Shown: positions 16,742 through 26,278, counted from the first letter of the stretch. The stretch is DNA of 64,000 bases from RU20A sp042610495 (GCF_042610495.1 NZ_JBHGAP010000010.1:109207-173206), one strand, 5' to 3'. The notes: generated by a model from the sequence alone, not told the origin. Numbers and translations are program-made.

Positions 16742-18810
16742 CCGGCCGCCCGCAGCTGCGCCTCCTGGTTCTGGCCCACCTGGACGAGGTGGGAGACGTC
16801 GAGAATGAGCGCCACCGACCCGTCCCCGAGAATCGTCGCGCCCGAGAAGGTGACGACGTCGTGGTGGAGCTTGGACATGGATTTGATCACGGTCTGGTGG
16901 TCGCCGATGATCTGGTCGACGACGAGACCGACGCGTTCATCGCCCGTGGAGATCACCACGACCTTCTGGAAGGGGTCCGGCGCCGTGCCCGTGCGGAAGA
17001 GGTCGCGCAGCCGGAGAAACGGCACGAGGCTGTCGCGCAGCGAGATGAAGCTGCGGCCCCGCGAGCGCATGTCCTCTTCCACCGAGAGTTCGAGGCATTC
17101 CTCGACCGCCGAGAGCGGGATGACGTAGCAGCCGGTGCCGACCCGCACGAGCAGGCCGTCGATGATCGCAAGCGTCAGCGGAATGCGCAGCGAGATTTCC
17201 GAGCCCTTGCCGGGTTCGGAGCGGACATCGATCACGCCGCGAAGCGCCTCCACCGTCTTCTTCACCACATCCATGCCGACGCCGCGGCCGGAAAGGTTGG
17301 TGACCTGGGCGGCGGTGGAAAAGCCCGGCTGGAAGATCAGCTGCAGCAGCTCCTGATCCATCAGTTGCTGGCCGGGCTGGATGAGCCCGGAGGACTCCGC
17401 CTTGGCGCGCACCCGCTCGCGGTTGATGCCGCGGCCATCGTCGGTGATGGTGATGATGACTTCGCCGCTCGACTGGCGGGCCGCGAGCTTGACCGTGCCT
17501 GTACGGCTCTTGCCGGCCGCCAGGCGGTCTTCGGGCGTTTCCAGACCATGGTCGATCGAGTTGCGCACGAGATGGACGAGCGGATCGGCCAGGCGCTCGA
17601 TGACGGTCTTGTCGACCTCCGTCGTTTCGCCCTCCGTCTCCAGTTCGATGACCTTGCCCGTCTCGCGGGCGAGATCGTGAACGAGGCGGCGGAAGCGGCT
17701 GAAGAGGCTGCCGACCGGCACCATGCGCAGCACCATCATCGTATCGCGCAGCTCGCCCGACAGGCGCTCCACGTCTTCCGACACCGAGCGCAGCTGGATA
17801 TCGGCACTGCTGCCGGCAAGCTGCGACAGACGCGACTGGGCGATCACCAACTCGCCGACACGGTCCATGAGTTCGTCCAGACGCTCGGCGGGCACGCGCA
17901 CGTTTTCCGCCGTCTTGCCATGCTTGGCATCAGCGGGAGCGGCAGAGGCCGGCGCTGGCGTTGCGGCCGGGGAGGGGATCGACGGGGTGGCAGGCTGAAC
18001 GGCGGATGCCTGCGAGACAGGCGCAGCGGCAACGGCTGCGGCCGCTGCGACGGGAGCGACTGCGGCGACAGGCGCGGCTGCAATCGTCTCGACGCTGAGT
18101 TCCATCTCGTCCATGACGAAGATGAAGACATCATCGATCGCATCGCGTCCCTTGTCGGTCAGAAGCGTGACCTCCCAGCCGATATAGAGATCGGCCGGCT
18201 CGATATCGGCGAGGGATGGAATGCGCGAGCGGTCTGCCTTGACCGTGCAGGTTCCAAGCTCCTGCAGCTCGTTGAGAAGGCCGAGGGGGTTCGTCCCGTT
18301 TGCCATCGCATTGACGGGCAGGCGGAAGACGATGCGAAACCCTTTGTCCGCCGTCGCGACCGGGGCCGCGCTCGCCGATGCGGCAGGCGGGGCCGGCACG
18401 GCAAGCGGGGCCGGAACGACCGAACCGCTGGCGGCATGACCGCCGACAGCCGCCTGAAGCTTGGCAAGCAGCACATCGCCGGCGGCCTCGTGATCGCCGT
18501 TCGGCGTATCCACCAGCGCCTTCATATGGTCCTGTGCGTCCAGAACGCAGGCAACCAGCTCGGCGGTGGCAGGTACTTCACCCTTGCGCACGCGGTCGAA
18601 GGCCGTTTCGCAGTGATGCGTGAATGCGGCAAGGGCCTCGAAGCCGAACATGGCGCCGGAGCCCTTGAGCGTATGCAGGCCGCGAAACACGGCATCGATC
18701 TGGGATTGGTTGGACAGGTCGTGCAGGAGGTCGAGAAGGCCGGCTTCGATCTGCTCGAAGAGTTCGGCCGCCTCTGTCCTGAAGACCTGGATGGGATCGA
18801 GACTTGTCAT
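16738..18810 (-). CDS. cheA: CheA, chemotaxis histidine kinase
   Basis: A 690-residue kinase. The Hpt domain holds the phospho-acceptor His46 in HTLKGSGA. A variable P2-like region and a long Ala/Pro-rich linker (about 235-295) follow. Dimerisation begins near ERLDELMDRVGELV; the ATPase shows the N-box LVRNSIDHGLE, the G1 box ITDDGRGIN and GRGVGMDVVKK. A CheW-like domain ends the protein, including LVPFLRLRDLF. It phosphorylates CheY and CheB in response to receptors. The start ATG overlaps the cheY stop. Confidence 0.97.
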   Translation of the reverse strand: MTSLDPIQVFRTEAAELFEQIEAGLLDLLHDLSNQSQIDAVFRGLHTLKGSGAMFGFEALAAFTHHCETAFDRVRKGEVPATAELVACVLDAQDHMKALVDTPNGDHEAAGDVLLAKLQAAVGGHAASGSVVPAPLAVPAPPAASASAAPVATADKGFRIVFRLPVNAMANGTNPLGLLNELQELGTCTVKADRSRIPSLADIEPADLYIGWEVTLLTDKGRDAIDDVFIFVMDEMELSVETIAAAPVAAVAPVAAAAAVAAAPVSQASAVQPATPSIPSPAATPAPASAAPADAKHGKTAENVRVPAERLDELMDRVGELVIAQSRLSQLAGSSADIQLRSVSEDVERLSGELRDTMMVLRMVPVGSLFSRFRRLVHDLARETGKVIELETEGETTEVDKTVIERLADPLVHLVRNSIDHGLETPEDRLAAGKSRTGTVKLAARQSSGEVIITITDDGRGINRERVRAKAESSGLIQPGQQLMDQELLQLIFQPGFSTAAQVTNLSGRGVGMDVVKKTVEALRGVIDVRSEPGKGSEISLRIPLTLAIIDGLLVRVGTGCYVIPLSAVEECLELSVEEDMRSRGRSFISLRDSLVPFLRLRDLFRTGTAPDPFQKVVVISTGDERVGLVVDQIIGDHQTVIKSMSKLHHDVVTFSGATILGDGSVALILDVSHLVQVGQNQEAQLRAAG

Positions 18811-19175
18811 CTGCCCAGCACTTTCTTGGCAATCTTGACCAGTTGTTCGGGGTCGAAGGGCTTGGTGATCCAGCCGGTGGCGCCGGCCGCCTTGGCACGC
18901 GCCTTCATCTCGGCATCGGATTCTGTCGTCAGGAAGATGATCGGGATGCCGGTATGGGCCGGCGAAGAGCGCAGCGCCTCGATCATCTGCAGGCCGTTCA
19001 TGTTCGGCATGTTGAGATCGGTCACGATCATGTCGTAGCTGCCGGCCTTCGCCTTGTTCAGCCCGTCAAGCCCATCGACCGCTTCCGTGACCTGGTAGCC
19101 GGCACCGGTCAGCGCGATACGCGTCGTCAGGCGGATACTCGCGGAATCGTCGACGGTGAGGATGTGGGCAGTCAT
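18807..19175 (-). CDS. cheY: CheY, chemotaxis response regulator
   Basis: A 122-residue single receiver domain: acidic pair in LTVDDSAS (Asp9, Asp10), phospho-acceptor Asp53 in VTDLNMPNMNG, the switch threonine in FLTTES, and the lysine in ITKPF. Phospho-CheY acts on the flagellar motor. The start at 19173-19175 follows the STAS stop by two bases; a much longer in-frame opening upstream is antisense-like noise. Confidence 0.96.
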   Translation of the reverse strand: MTAHILTVDDSASIRLTTRIALTGAGYQVTEAVDGLDGLNKAKAGSYDMIVTDLNMPNMNGLQMIEALRSSPAHTGIPIIFLTTESDAEMKARAKAAGATGWITKPFDPEQLVKIAKKVLGR

Positions 19176-19177
19176 GT

Positions 19178-19504
19178 TCAGTCCTTCCGGTGAAGCCAGA
19201 ATTCGGTGTCGCGCGCGTTGGCTTCCGTGAGGAAGCCGGCACGTTCCAGGGTTGCAAGAAGATTGCCCGTGGCCGGGCGGTCCAGGGAAATGGGCCTGTG
19301 GAAGGCATCCGCCTGCTTGCGGGCCGCCTCCACAAGTTGCAGGAAGCTCAGGTCGATCTCCGCGCCCTCCGGAACCGACAGCACGATCGGTCCTTCCGCT
19401 TCGAAGGCCTGGCGCAACGCGTCGTGCGCGGCCGCGGCATGGCGGATCGTCAGATGGGAGGGCAGGGCGCCCGGCGCCGTATGCGTCAGTCCTGGTGATG
19501 ACAT
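19178..19504 (-). CDS. STAS-domain protein at the head of the che operon
   Basis: A 108-residue protein started at ATG 19502-19504. It has the STAS-like alternation of strands and helices, with LSVPEGAEIDLSFLQLVEAARK and LLATLERAGF recalling anti-sigma antagonist/MlaB-type domains. Short STAS proteins precede cheY in several alphaproteobacterial chemotaxis clusters; their function is not settled. It would be cytoplasmic and produced together with CheY. Confidence 0.75.
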   Translation of the reverse strand: MSSPGLTHTAPGALPSHLTIRHAAAAHDALRQAFEAEGPIVLSVPEGAEIDLSFLQLVEAARKQADAFHRPISLDRPATGNLLATLERAGFLTEANARDTEFWLHRKD

Positions 19505-19975
19505 GTCGACATCCTGAGTGGCTTTGATGCGGAGGCTGGCCGGCCATGATGGACACGCCGGATCACCGCACGCGCCGGCATGCCATCGACGATGGCAGAC
19601 TCGGCAACGCACGCGACACGTCACGCGACAGACCGGAATTCTGATTGGCTGCTTGTCACAAGGGCGGGCTTTTCATCGTTCGCATCATGCGAACTGAGCC
19701 TTCATCGCCGCTTTTCCATCTTCAGTATTAAGCCGACTGGTTAAACAGCCGTAAACTTATGCGCTAATTAGAATACAACTGAAATACGATTTACATATGA
19801 ATGGCGCTATACAGACGGCCGTAACTTGTCCGTTGCAAGAGCAACGCGCGACGAATCCCATGGAAAACAAGCGTTTCAGACGCGCTCGCCACATCGGGCG
19901 AGTGGAGCGCGGCCGGGCGCATCGCTGCCTGCCTCCCCAGATTTCGGGAGGGCTTGCCTTCTCGTCCGATGAGCG
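19505..19975. other. Intergenic region between the che operon and the lacI-type gene
   Basis: About 470 bp with no supported gene. The stretch 19725-19800 is strongly AT-rich (for example CTAATTAGAATACAAC) compared with its surroundings and is the likely location of the leftward che promoter. An 85-codon plus-strand frame from 19797 runs into the lacI-type gene antisense and lacks family features. Confidence 0.45.
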
Positions 19976-20986
19976 TCAGCGGCTGCTCTCGCGCAGGATG
20001 AGACGTGGCGTGAGAATCACGTCACTGACGTCGGGCTTGCCGTCGAGGACCTGAAGGATCATCTGCCCCGTCAGTTCTCCGATGCGCCTTGCATCGGCAT
20101 TGATGGTCGTGAGGGCCGGCACGCTGACGCCGCCGATCTCGTAGTCGCCGAAGCCGCCGATGGCGATGCGGTCCGGCACGGCGATGCCACGCCGTTGGCA
20201 TTCCGTCAGGGCACCGAAGGCCGAGAGGTCGGAAACGCAGATCACCGCCTCCGTATCGGGATAGTCCTCCAGAAGCCGGGCCATGGCATTGGCACCCTCC
20301 CGCATGGAAATCGGGGGAACACCGGCGTCAATCAGCCGGGTCGCATCCAGCCCATGGGCTGTCAGGGCCGCGATGAAGCCGAGCCGACGGTCGCCCCCGC
20401 GCGTGTCCCGGCTCGCATCACCACCGATGAAGGCGATACGGCGATAGCCGGCGGCGACGAAGTGATCGACCATGCCGCGCACGGCCCCCGCATTGGAAAA
20501 GCCCACATAGTGGTCGATCGGCTCGGCCGGGATGTCCCAGGTCTCGATGACCGGAACATTGGCGTTTTCGAGCAGGCGGCGGGCGCGCGGCGTGTGTTTG
20601 CCACCGGTGACGACGATGGCCTGCGGCTTGCGGCGCAGCAGTTGCTCGACCAGCCGTTCCTCCTCGTTCACGTCATAATTGGTGTAGCCGAGCAGGATCT
20701 GGAAGCCGCGGGCGTTCAGCGTATCGGAGAGGCCGCTCACCGTATCGGCGAAGTTGGCGTTGTTGAGCGAGGGGATGGTGACCGCGATGAAGTCGGTCTT
20801 CTGCGAACGGAAGTTCGAGGCTGTGGAATCGAAGACGTAGCCCAGCTCGTCCGCCGCCTTGAGAATGGCGTCGCGGGTTTCCTTGTTAACGAGGCTGCCG
20901 GGTTTGAAGGCGCGCGATACCGTCATCGGGGAGACGCCCGTCTTGCGGGCGATGTCCGCCATGGTGGGTGCCTTGTCGCTGCGCAT
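19976..20986 (-). CDS. LacI/GntR-type transcriptional repressor of the sugar-acid regulon
   Basis: A 336-residue LacI-family protein. The helix-turn-helix (MADIARKTGVSPMTVSRAF) lies at residues 9-27 with the hinge helix near 50-60; a periplasmic-binding-protein-like sensor domain fills the rest (GFGDYEIGGVSVPALTTI near the end). It resembles GntR-like gluconate repressors. The operator style of that group, ATGTTATCGATAACAT, is found twice in the divergent control region at 26265-26366, so this gene probably controls both arms. It is last in its own operon, after the importer, lactonase and GlcG-like genes. Confidence 0.93.
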   Translation of the reverse strand: MRSDKAPTMADIARKTGVSPMTVSRAFKPGSLVNKETRDAILKAADELGYVFDSTASNFRSQKTDFIAVTIPSLNNANFADTVSGLSDTLNARGFQILLGYTNYDVNEEERLVEQLLRRKPQAIVVTGGKHTPRARRLLENANVPVIETWDIPAEPIDHYVGFSNAGAVRGMVDHFVAAGYRRIAFIGGDASRDTRGGDRRLGFIAALTAHGLDATRLIDAGVPPISMREGANAMARLLEDYPDTEAVICVSDLSAFGALTECQRRGIAVPDRIAIGGFGDYEIGGVSVPALTTINADARRIGELTGQMILQVLDGKPDVSDVILTPRLILRESSR

Positions 20987-21037
20987 GAACGCCCCTCGCT
21001 TCCCGCCTGACCGCCCCAGCGCGGTCCGGCCGCTCCC

Positions 21038-21457
21038 TCAGATCTCGTCCGCTCCGATGGCGGCGAGCGCGGCGCGTGCCACCGCCTCGTCCTGGTCGCC
21101 GGAGCCTGACCCCACGCCGATGCCGCCGAGAAGAATACCACCGGAGCGGATCGGTAGACCCCCCTTGAGGCCGGTCACGTCACCACCGGTGGCAGCGGCC
21201 AGCGCGGCCTTGGCGTGGTCCGGCAGCGTGTGGGTCGCCGCGCCGATGGAGGCGGCCGTGCGCGCCTTTGCCGTCGCGCTCTTCAGCGACAGATAGCGCG
21301 AGCCCGTCATGCGGAAGGAGCCGAGCACGACACCGCTGGCATCGACGATCACGATGCATTGCGGCTGCCCGGATGCGGTGGCGGACTGCACGGCGGCGGT
21401 GAGCATCGCCATGACGCCCTGATCGGTCAGCCGTGCGGAGGTTTCGGTAAAGGCCAT
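21038..21457 (-). CDS. GlcG/HbpS-family (DUF336) protein
   Basis: A 139-residue protein of the GlcG/HbpS fold: the VIVDASGVVLGSFRM strand segment, KARTAA helix, and a Gly-rich GLPIRSGGILLGGIGVGSG end. Members bind haem or cobalamin-like ligands or act as accessory proteins in carbon-acid catabolism; here the context is a sugar-acid operon, 11 bp downstream of the lactonase. Role unknown. Confidence 0.88.
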   Translation of the reverse strand: MAFTETSARLTDQGVMAMLTAAVQSATASGQPQCIVIVDASGVVLGSFRMTGSRYLSLKSATAKARTAASIGAATHTLPDHAKAALAAATGGDVTGLKGGLPIRSGGILLGGIGVGSGSGDQDEAVARAALAAIGADEI

Positions 21458-21468
21458 GATCGCTCTCC

Positions 21469-22371
21469 TCAGGCCGGTCGCGCCGCGCCGCGGATCGCTA
21501 GCGAGACGGCATAGACGGAGGTGGTTGCGGTGATGAACAGGCGGTGCCGGTCGCGCCCGCCGAAGCAGATGTTGGAGACTGTCTCCGGCACGAGGATCTT
21601 GCCGAGCCGGCGGCCATCGGGCGCGATGCAGTGCACGCCATCGCGCGCTGAAGACCAGAGGTTCCCGGCCTCGTCCACGCGCATGCCGTCGGCGCAGCCG
21701 GGATCGATGACGTGGAAGATGTCTCCGCCGCTAAGTCTCCAGTCGGCGCCGACGTCGAAGGCGCGGATGTGTTGCGGGTCAGTGCTGAACATGCGGCCCG
21801 TATCGGCGACATAGAGACGCTTCTCGTCCGGGCTAAAGCACAGGCCGTTCGGGCAGTTGAAATCGGTGAGTACGGCGCGGATCTCGCCGGTCGCGCCATC
21901 GACGCGGTAGACGTTGCAGGGCAGTTCCTGCGCGCTCTTCGTACCCTCGTAATCGGTGGCGATGCCGTAATGCGGATCGGAAAACCAGATGGCGCCATCG
22001 GAGGCGACGATCACGTCATTCGGCGAATTCAGGCGCTTGCCCTCGAAGCGATCGGCAATCACGGTGATGGACCCGTCATGCTCGGTGCGCGTCACGCGGC
22101 GCAGGCCGTGCTCGCAGCTGACCAGCCGGCCCTCGCGGTCGCGCGTATGGCCGTTGGAGAAATTCGACGGTTCGCGGAAGGTGCTGAGCCCGGTCGTCGG
22201 GCTCCAGCGATAGATGCGGTTGTTGGGAATGTCGGAAAACAGCAGGCAGTCGTGATCACCGAACCAGACGGGGCCCTCGACCCAGTCGAAGCCAGTGACG
22301 AGCGTCTTCAGCGGCGCATTGCCGAGAACGAATGTGGAGAAGATCTTGTCTTCAGCCTCGAAAAACGACAT
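21469..22371 (-). CDS. SMP-30/gluconolactonase-family sugar lactonase
   Basis: A 300-residue six-bladed beta-propeller hydrolase. The start at ATG 22369-22371 has AAGGAG seven bases upstream; the TTG two codons earlier is discarded. Metal-binding residues of the family are visible: the Glu in WVEGPVWFG, Asn in NSPNDVIV, and Asn/Asp in NCPNGLCFSPDE and DPGCADGMRVDE. It opens aldonolactones to aldonic acids. It follows the periplasmic binding protein gene on the same strand, so an imported sugar or lactone is likely fed to it. Confidence 0.93.
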   Translation of the reverse strand: MSFFEAEDKIFSTFVLGNAPLKTLVTGFDWVEGPVWFGDHDCLLFSDIPNNRIYRWSPTTGLSTFREPSNFSNGHTRDREGRLVSCEHGLRRVTRTEHDGSITVIADRFEGKRLNSPNDVIVASDGAIWFSDPHYGIATDYEGTKSAQELPCNVYRVDGATGEIRAVLTDFNCPNGLCFSPDEKRLYVADTGRMFSTDPQHIRAFDVGADWRLSGGDIFHVIDPGCADGMRVDEAGNLWSSARDGVHCIAPDGRRLGKILVPETVSNICFGGRDRHRLFITATTSVYAVSLAIRGAARPA

Positions 22372-22503
22372 GCGCAACTCCTTCTCATGCCCGTCATCAT
22401 CAGCGCGACCTTAGCGCCCGCGCCAAACCCGGCAAGATCACCGGTGTTCCTGTCAACCGGAAAGGCCGGGGTGAGCGAAGCAACCCCGGCCGTCACTAAG
22501 GCC

Positions 22504-23601
22504 TTACTTGCCCCAGATCTTCTTGTATTCGTCGCGGTAGCCGTTATCCGGGTCGAAGGTGTTCTTCGGACCGCCGTCGAATTCGACATTGTCGACGGTG
22601 ACGACGTGCAGCGGCGAGACGTAGCCCGACCACGGCTGGCCGGCGAAAGCACGGTTCAGCTCATCCACCAGCTGCCAGCCCTGCAGGTTCAGCGGCTCGG
22701 CCACGGTGACGGACTGGTACTGCTTGGCGCGGATGCGCTGGTAGGCGCTTTCCGAGCCGTCGCCAGCAGCAACACTCTTCGGCGCGCCATCGCCGGCAAT
22801 GCCGGCCGCAGCGAGCGACGGGCCCATGAAGTCGAAGTAGATGTCGTTGATCGCCAGCGAGTGCGTCCACTTCTCACCATACTTCTGCAGAAGCGTCGTC
22901 GTCAGCTGCGGCATGCGCTGCGAGGTTTCGGCGATCGGCGTGTCGACATATTCGAGCACCGTGCCGCCCAGCGCCTCGATCTCGGCCTTCATCTTGTCGG
23001 CCTTGGCGATCGCGATCGCATAGGTGGAGTCGGTGAAGATCACCACGCCCGGCTTGCCGCCGGCATCCACGAAGGCGTAGTCGGCGGCGGCCTTGGAGAC
23101 TTCCATCGCATCCGTCGTCACGTTGGCGAAGACGCCGACATCGGCGACCGGGCCGACAGCCGGGGCCGCGTGCCATGCGACCATCGGGATATTCGCCTTC
23201 TTGGCCTCTTCCATGGCCGGCTTCTGCTCGACGGCGTCGAAGCCGGCGATGATGATGCCGCCGGGCTTCAGGGTCAGCGCCTGGCCGAAGGCAGCCGTGC
23301 GGCCCTCGATGGAGCCGGCGCTGTCGAGTACGGTCACGGTCCAGCCGATGGCGGCGGCGGCTTCCTGGATGCCGTTGACCACGCCGAGGATGCCACCATT
23401 CTTCATGTCGGCGGCAACGACAACGACGCTCTTGCCGTCAACCGCCTTCGGACCGGAGGTGGGGCCATCCCACTTCTCGACCTTGCTGGCATATTTGGCG
23501 ACGACGGCCTTGGCATCGGCCATGGCATCGGCGAAGGCGGGGGCTGCAATGGCCATGCCGAGAACGGCGACGGACGCTGCGAGGAAATGTCTGCGTTTCA
23601 T
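22504..23601 (-). CDS. Sugar ABC transporter, periplasmic substrate-binding protein
   Basis: A 365-residue type-I periplasmic binding protein. The start at 23599-23601 gives a signal peptide (MKRRHFLAASVAVLG, cleavage near FADA) with GGGAGG upstream. The mature protein shows the ribose-binding-type pattern: SVVVVAADMKNGG, IIIAGFDAVEQKP, PMVAWHAAP and GWQLVDELNRAF. It captures an unidentified sugar or sugar acid for the permease and ATPase encoded just upstream. Confidence 0.94.
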   Translation of the reverse strand: MKRRHFLAASVAVLGMAIAAPAFADAMADAKAVVAKYASKVEKWDGPTSGPKAVDGKSVVVVAADMKNGGILGVVNGIQEAAAAIGWTVTVLDSAGSIEGRTAAFGQALTLKPGGIIIAGFDAVEQKPAMEEAKKANIPMVAWHAAPAVGPVADVGVFANVTTDAMEVSKAAADYAFVDAGGKPGVVIFTDSTYAIAIAKADKMKAEIEALGGTVLEYVDTPIAETSQRMPQLTTTLLQKYGEKWTHSLAINDIYFDFMGPSLAAAGIAGDGAPKSVAAGDGSESAYQRIRAKQYQSVTVAEPLNLQGWQLVDELNRAFAGQPWSGYVSPLHVVTVDNVEFDGGPKNTFDPDNGYRDEYKKIWGK

Positions 23602-23648
23602 GGTGGTCCTCCCTTTGGACGTGAAATCAGGCAATCGGATCTGTTCTG

Positions 23649-24719
23649 TCAGGTCTTTGCGGTGTCGGGCGTCTTGTCGGGCGCGCCCTTGGGCTTGATG
23701 GCGCCGGCGGCACCCCGGCGGCGCTGGGCATAGCCGGCGATGCCGATGGCGACGAGCAGCGTGACGCCGTTGAAGAGCGGTTCCACGAAGAAGGAGCCGC
23801 CGATCTGCTGGATGCCGGCAATGCCGACGGCCAGAATGATGACGCCGATCATCGTGCCCCAGACATTGACGCGGCCGGGCTTGATGGTGGTGGAGCCGAG
23901 GAAGGCACCGACGAGCGCCGGCAGCAGATATTCAAGGCCGACACTGGCCTGGCCGATGCGCAGCCGCGAGGCGAGCAGCACGCCGGCAATGGCCGAGAGC
24001 GTGCCGGAGGCGATGAAGGCTGCGATGACGAATTTGCGGACCGGGATGCCGTTCAGCGCTGCCGCCTTCGGATTGGCGCCGATCGCATAGACGTAGCGGC
24101 CGATCGGCAGGTATTCGAGCACGATCCACATGACGATGGCCAGCGCGAGCACATAGAAGCCGGTGATCGGCAGGCCGAAGACCATGGTGCCGTTGAGCGC
24201 CAGGAAGCCATCCGGCAGGACACCGACGACCTGACGGCCGCCCGTGTGCCACAGCGCCAGCGCATAGATCACCGTTCCGGTGCCGAGCGTGGCGATGAAG
24301 CTGTCGATCTTGGCGACCTCGACCAGTAGGCCGTTCAAGACGCCCGTCATGGCGCCGAGCAGGATGACGATCGCCACCGCGAAGGGCCATGGCAGGCCGT
24401 ACATGGTCTGAAGGCTGATGGCGAGAATGTGCCAGAGAACGATGCCGTAGCCGATCGTCAGGTCGATGCGCCCGCAGGCCATGGGGATCATGGCGGCCAG
24501 CGACAGGATGGCGATGATCGTCTTGTTGGCGATGATCGAGCGCAGGTTGAGCACCGTCGGGAACGTATCCGGCAGCAGGACCGAGAAGACGACGATCAGC
24601 AGCGCGGTCAGGATCACGAGGCCGTAGACCGGCACGAGGCGCTTGATCTTGTCGCCGGTGGAAAGACCGCGCATTTCCGCGGGCGTCGGCTCGAGCGCGT
24701 TGGACTGGATGGATTGCAT
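23649..24719 (-). CDS. Sugar ABC transporter permease (ribose/RbsC type)
   Basis: A 356-residue membrane protein with about ten hydrophobic segments, beginning with VPVYGLVILTALLIVVFSVL near residue 33 (not quoted in full). The SLAAMIPMACGRIDLT-like loop and the later GTVIYALALWHTGG and FLGSTTIKPGRVN segments are typical of RbsC-type permeases. Start at ATG 24717-24719 with GGAGA seven bases upstream. It forms the importer channel with the adjacent ATPase. Confidence 0.94.
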   Translation of the reverse strand: MQSIQSNALEPTPAEMRGLSTGDKIKRLVPVYGLVILTALLIVVFSVLLPDTFPTVLNLRSIIANKTIIAILSLAAMIPMACGRIDLTIGYGIVLWHILAISLQTMYGLPWPFAVAIVILLGAMTGVLNGLLVEVAKIDSFIATLGTGTVIYALALWHTGGRQVVGVLPDGFLALNGTMVFGLPITGFYVLALAIVMWIVLEYLPIGRYVYAIGANPKAAALNGIPVRKFVIAAFIASGTLSAIAGVLLASRLRIGQASVGLEYLLPALVGAFLGSTTIKPGRVNVWGTMIGVIILAVGIAGIQQIGGSFFVEPLFNGVTLLVAIGIAGYAQRRRGAAGAIKPKGAPDKTPDTAKT

Positions 24720-24735
24720 CGGCGTTCTCCGGAAA

Positions 24736-26226
24736 TCAGGCCGCCTCGGAGGCGGAGGCTGCCGCGATGACAGCGGATGTTGTGAGGTCGGCACCGGTCA
24801 GCTCGCGCACGATCTGTCCGCGCGAGAAGACAAGAGCCCGATGGCAGATATGCGCGATCTCCTCGAAGTCGGTGGAGATCACGAGAACGGCGAGACCTTC
24901 CTCGACGGCCGAGGCGATCAGGCGGTAGATGTCGGCCTTGGCGCCGACATCGACGCCGGCCGTCGGGTCTTCGCAGATGAGAAGCTTGCGCCCCGTCGCC
25001 AGCCAGCGGCCGACGACGACCTTCTGCTGGTTGCCGCCCGACAGGGCCTCGATCGCCAGCGCCTGGTCGTTGGGCCTGAGGCCCACCTTGCGGCCGATCT
25101 CGAAGGCCTGATCGGATTCCTTCGACGGCGAGAGGAAGGCTGCAAGCCCGCGCCCGGAGGCGCCGGGGTTGAGGAAGGTGTTTTCCCGAAGCGACAGAGA
25201 CATGGCGACGGATTCCTCCGTGCGGTCGCGGGCAATCAGTCCGATGCCGGAGGCAATGGCCGTCTCGGGGCTTGCCAGGTTGGGCCGGCTGCCGCGTACC
25301 GTCACGTCGCCAGAGGCGGGTTCGGCGCCAAACAGCGCGCGGCCGACCAGTTCCTGTCCGGCGCCGCGCAGGCCGACAAGGCCCAGAAGCTCACCCTTGC
25401 GGAGTTCGAAGGAGACCGGGCCGGCGCCCCGGCAGGCGAGGTTCTTGACCGTCACCAGCGTCTCGCCGGGGCGGGTCTCGGCCTTGGCGAAGAGCTGGTC
25501 TGCCTTGCGGCCGACGATCATGCGGATCAGTTCGCCCGGATTGGTGTCTTTGACCGGCGTTTCGCCGACCAGATGTCCGTCACGCAGCACGGCGACACGG
25601 TCGGCGATGCGGAAGATTTCGTCCAGCCGGTGAGAGACATAGATCATCGCCACGCCACGCTCCTTCAGCGGGCGAATGGCGGCAAAGAGGCGCTCGACCT
25701 CGTCAGCCGGCAGCGAGGCCGTCGGCTCGTCCAGAACCAGCACGTCGGCTTCCACGGCAAGCGCGCGGGCGATTGCGACCAGCGACTTTTCCGTGCGCGT
25801 CAGGCTCTGGACCCGGGTGGAGGGGTCGAAATCGCAGCCGACCAACTTGAGGGCTTCGGCCGTGCGCCGCGCCGTGCCGTTCCAGTCGATCAGCTTGTTG
25901 CGCATGGAAAAGCCCTGCGCCAGGCCGACATTCTCGGCGACCGTCATCCATTCGATGAGACCGAGGTCCTGGTGGATGAAGGCGACCGATTGACGCTCGT
26001 TCGGCTTCGGCGGACGATGCTGGTAAGGCTGGCCGCGAAAGAGAATGTCGCCGCCGTCTGGGCGGTAGATGCCGGCGAGCGTCTTGATGAGGGTTGACTT
26101 GCCCGCACCGTTCTCGCCGAGCAGGGCGAGGATCTCGCCGCGATGGAGATCGAGCGAGACGCTAGTGAGCGCCTTGGTGCCCCCGAATTCCTTCGAGACG
26201 GCACGAAACTCCAGTAGCTTCTCCAT
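24736..26226 (-). CDS. Sugar ABC transporter ATPase with two ABC domains (RbsA/MglA type)
   Basis: A 496-residue protein with two tandem ATPase domains. The first has Walker A GENGAGKS near residue 38 and Walker B VLVLDEPTASLP; the second has a degenerate P-loop (GLRGAGQE), a canonical signature LSGGNQQK and LICEDPTAGVDVG. The start at 26224-26226 follows a GGGAGG site. It heads the minus-strand operon from the divergent control region. A long open frame that continues upstream to 27519 is antisense to the plus-strand dehydrogenase and not part of the gene. Confidence 0.95.
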   Translation of the reverse strand: MEKLLEFRAVSKEFGGTKALTSVSLDLHRGEILALLGENGAGKSTLIKTLAGIYRPDGGDILFRGQPYQHRPPKPNERQSVAFIHQDLGLIEWMTVAENVGLAQGFSMRNKLIDWNGTARRTAEALKLVGCDFDPSTRVQSLTRTEKSLVAIARALAVEADVLVLDEPTASLPADEVERLFAAIRPLKERGVAMIYVSHRLDEIFRIADRVAVLRDGHLVGETPVKDTNPGELIRMIVGRKADQLFAKAETRPGETLVTVKNLACRGAGPVSFELRKGELLGLVGLRGAGQELVGRALFGAEPASGDVTVRGSRPNLASPETAIASGIGLIARDRTEESVAMSLSLRENTFLNPGASGRGLAAFLSPSKESDQAFEIGRKVGLRPNDQALAIEALSGGNQQKVVVGRWLATGRKLLICEDPTAGVDVGAKADIYRLIASAVEEGLAVLVISTDFEEIAHICHRALVFSRGQIVRELTGADLTTSAVIAAASASEAA

Positions 26227-26264
26227 CCTGACCGCTCCTCCCAAAGCTTGATGATGTGACGATA

Positions 26265-26278
26265 TGGTATCGATAACA
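26265..26278. promoter_or_regulatory. LacI/GntR-type operator 1 in the divergent control region
   Basis: TGGTATCGATAACA, one base off the perfect palindrome found at 26353-26366. It lies 39 bases upstream of the transporter ATPase start and matches the operator class of gluconate-type LacI repressors. Confidence 0.78.

Noticed and set aside
19797..20054. Plus-strand frame of 85 codons
   Set aside because: Its second half is antisense to the LacI-family gene and the first half has no recognisable motif or ribosome site.
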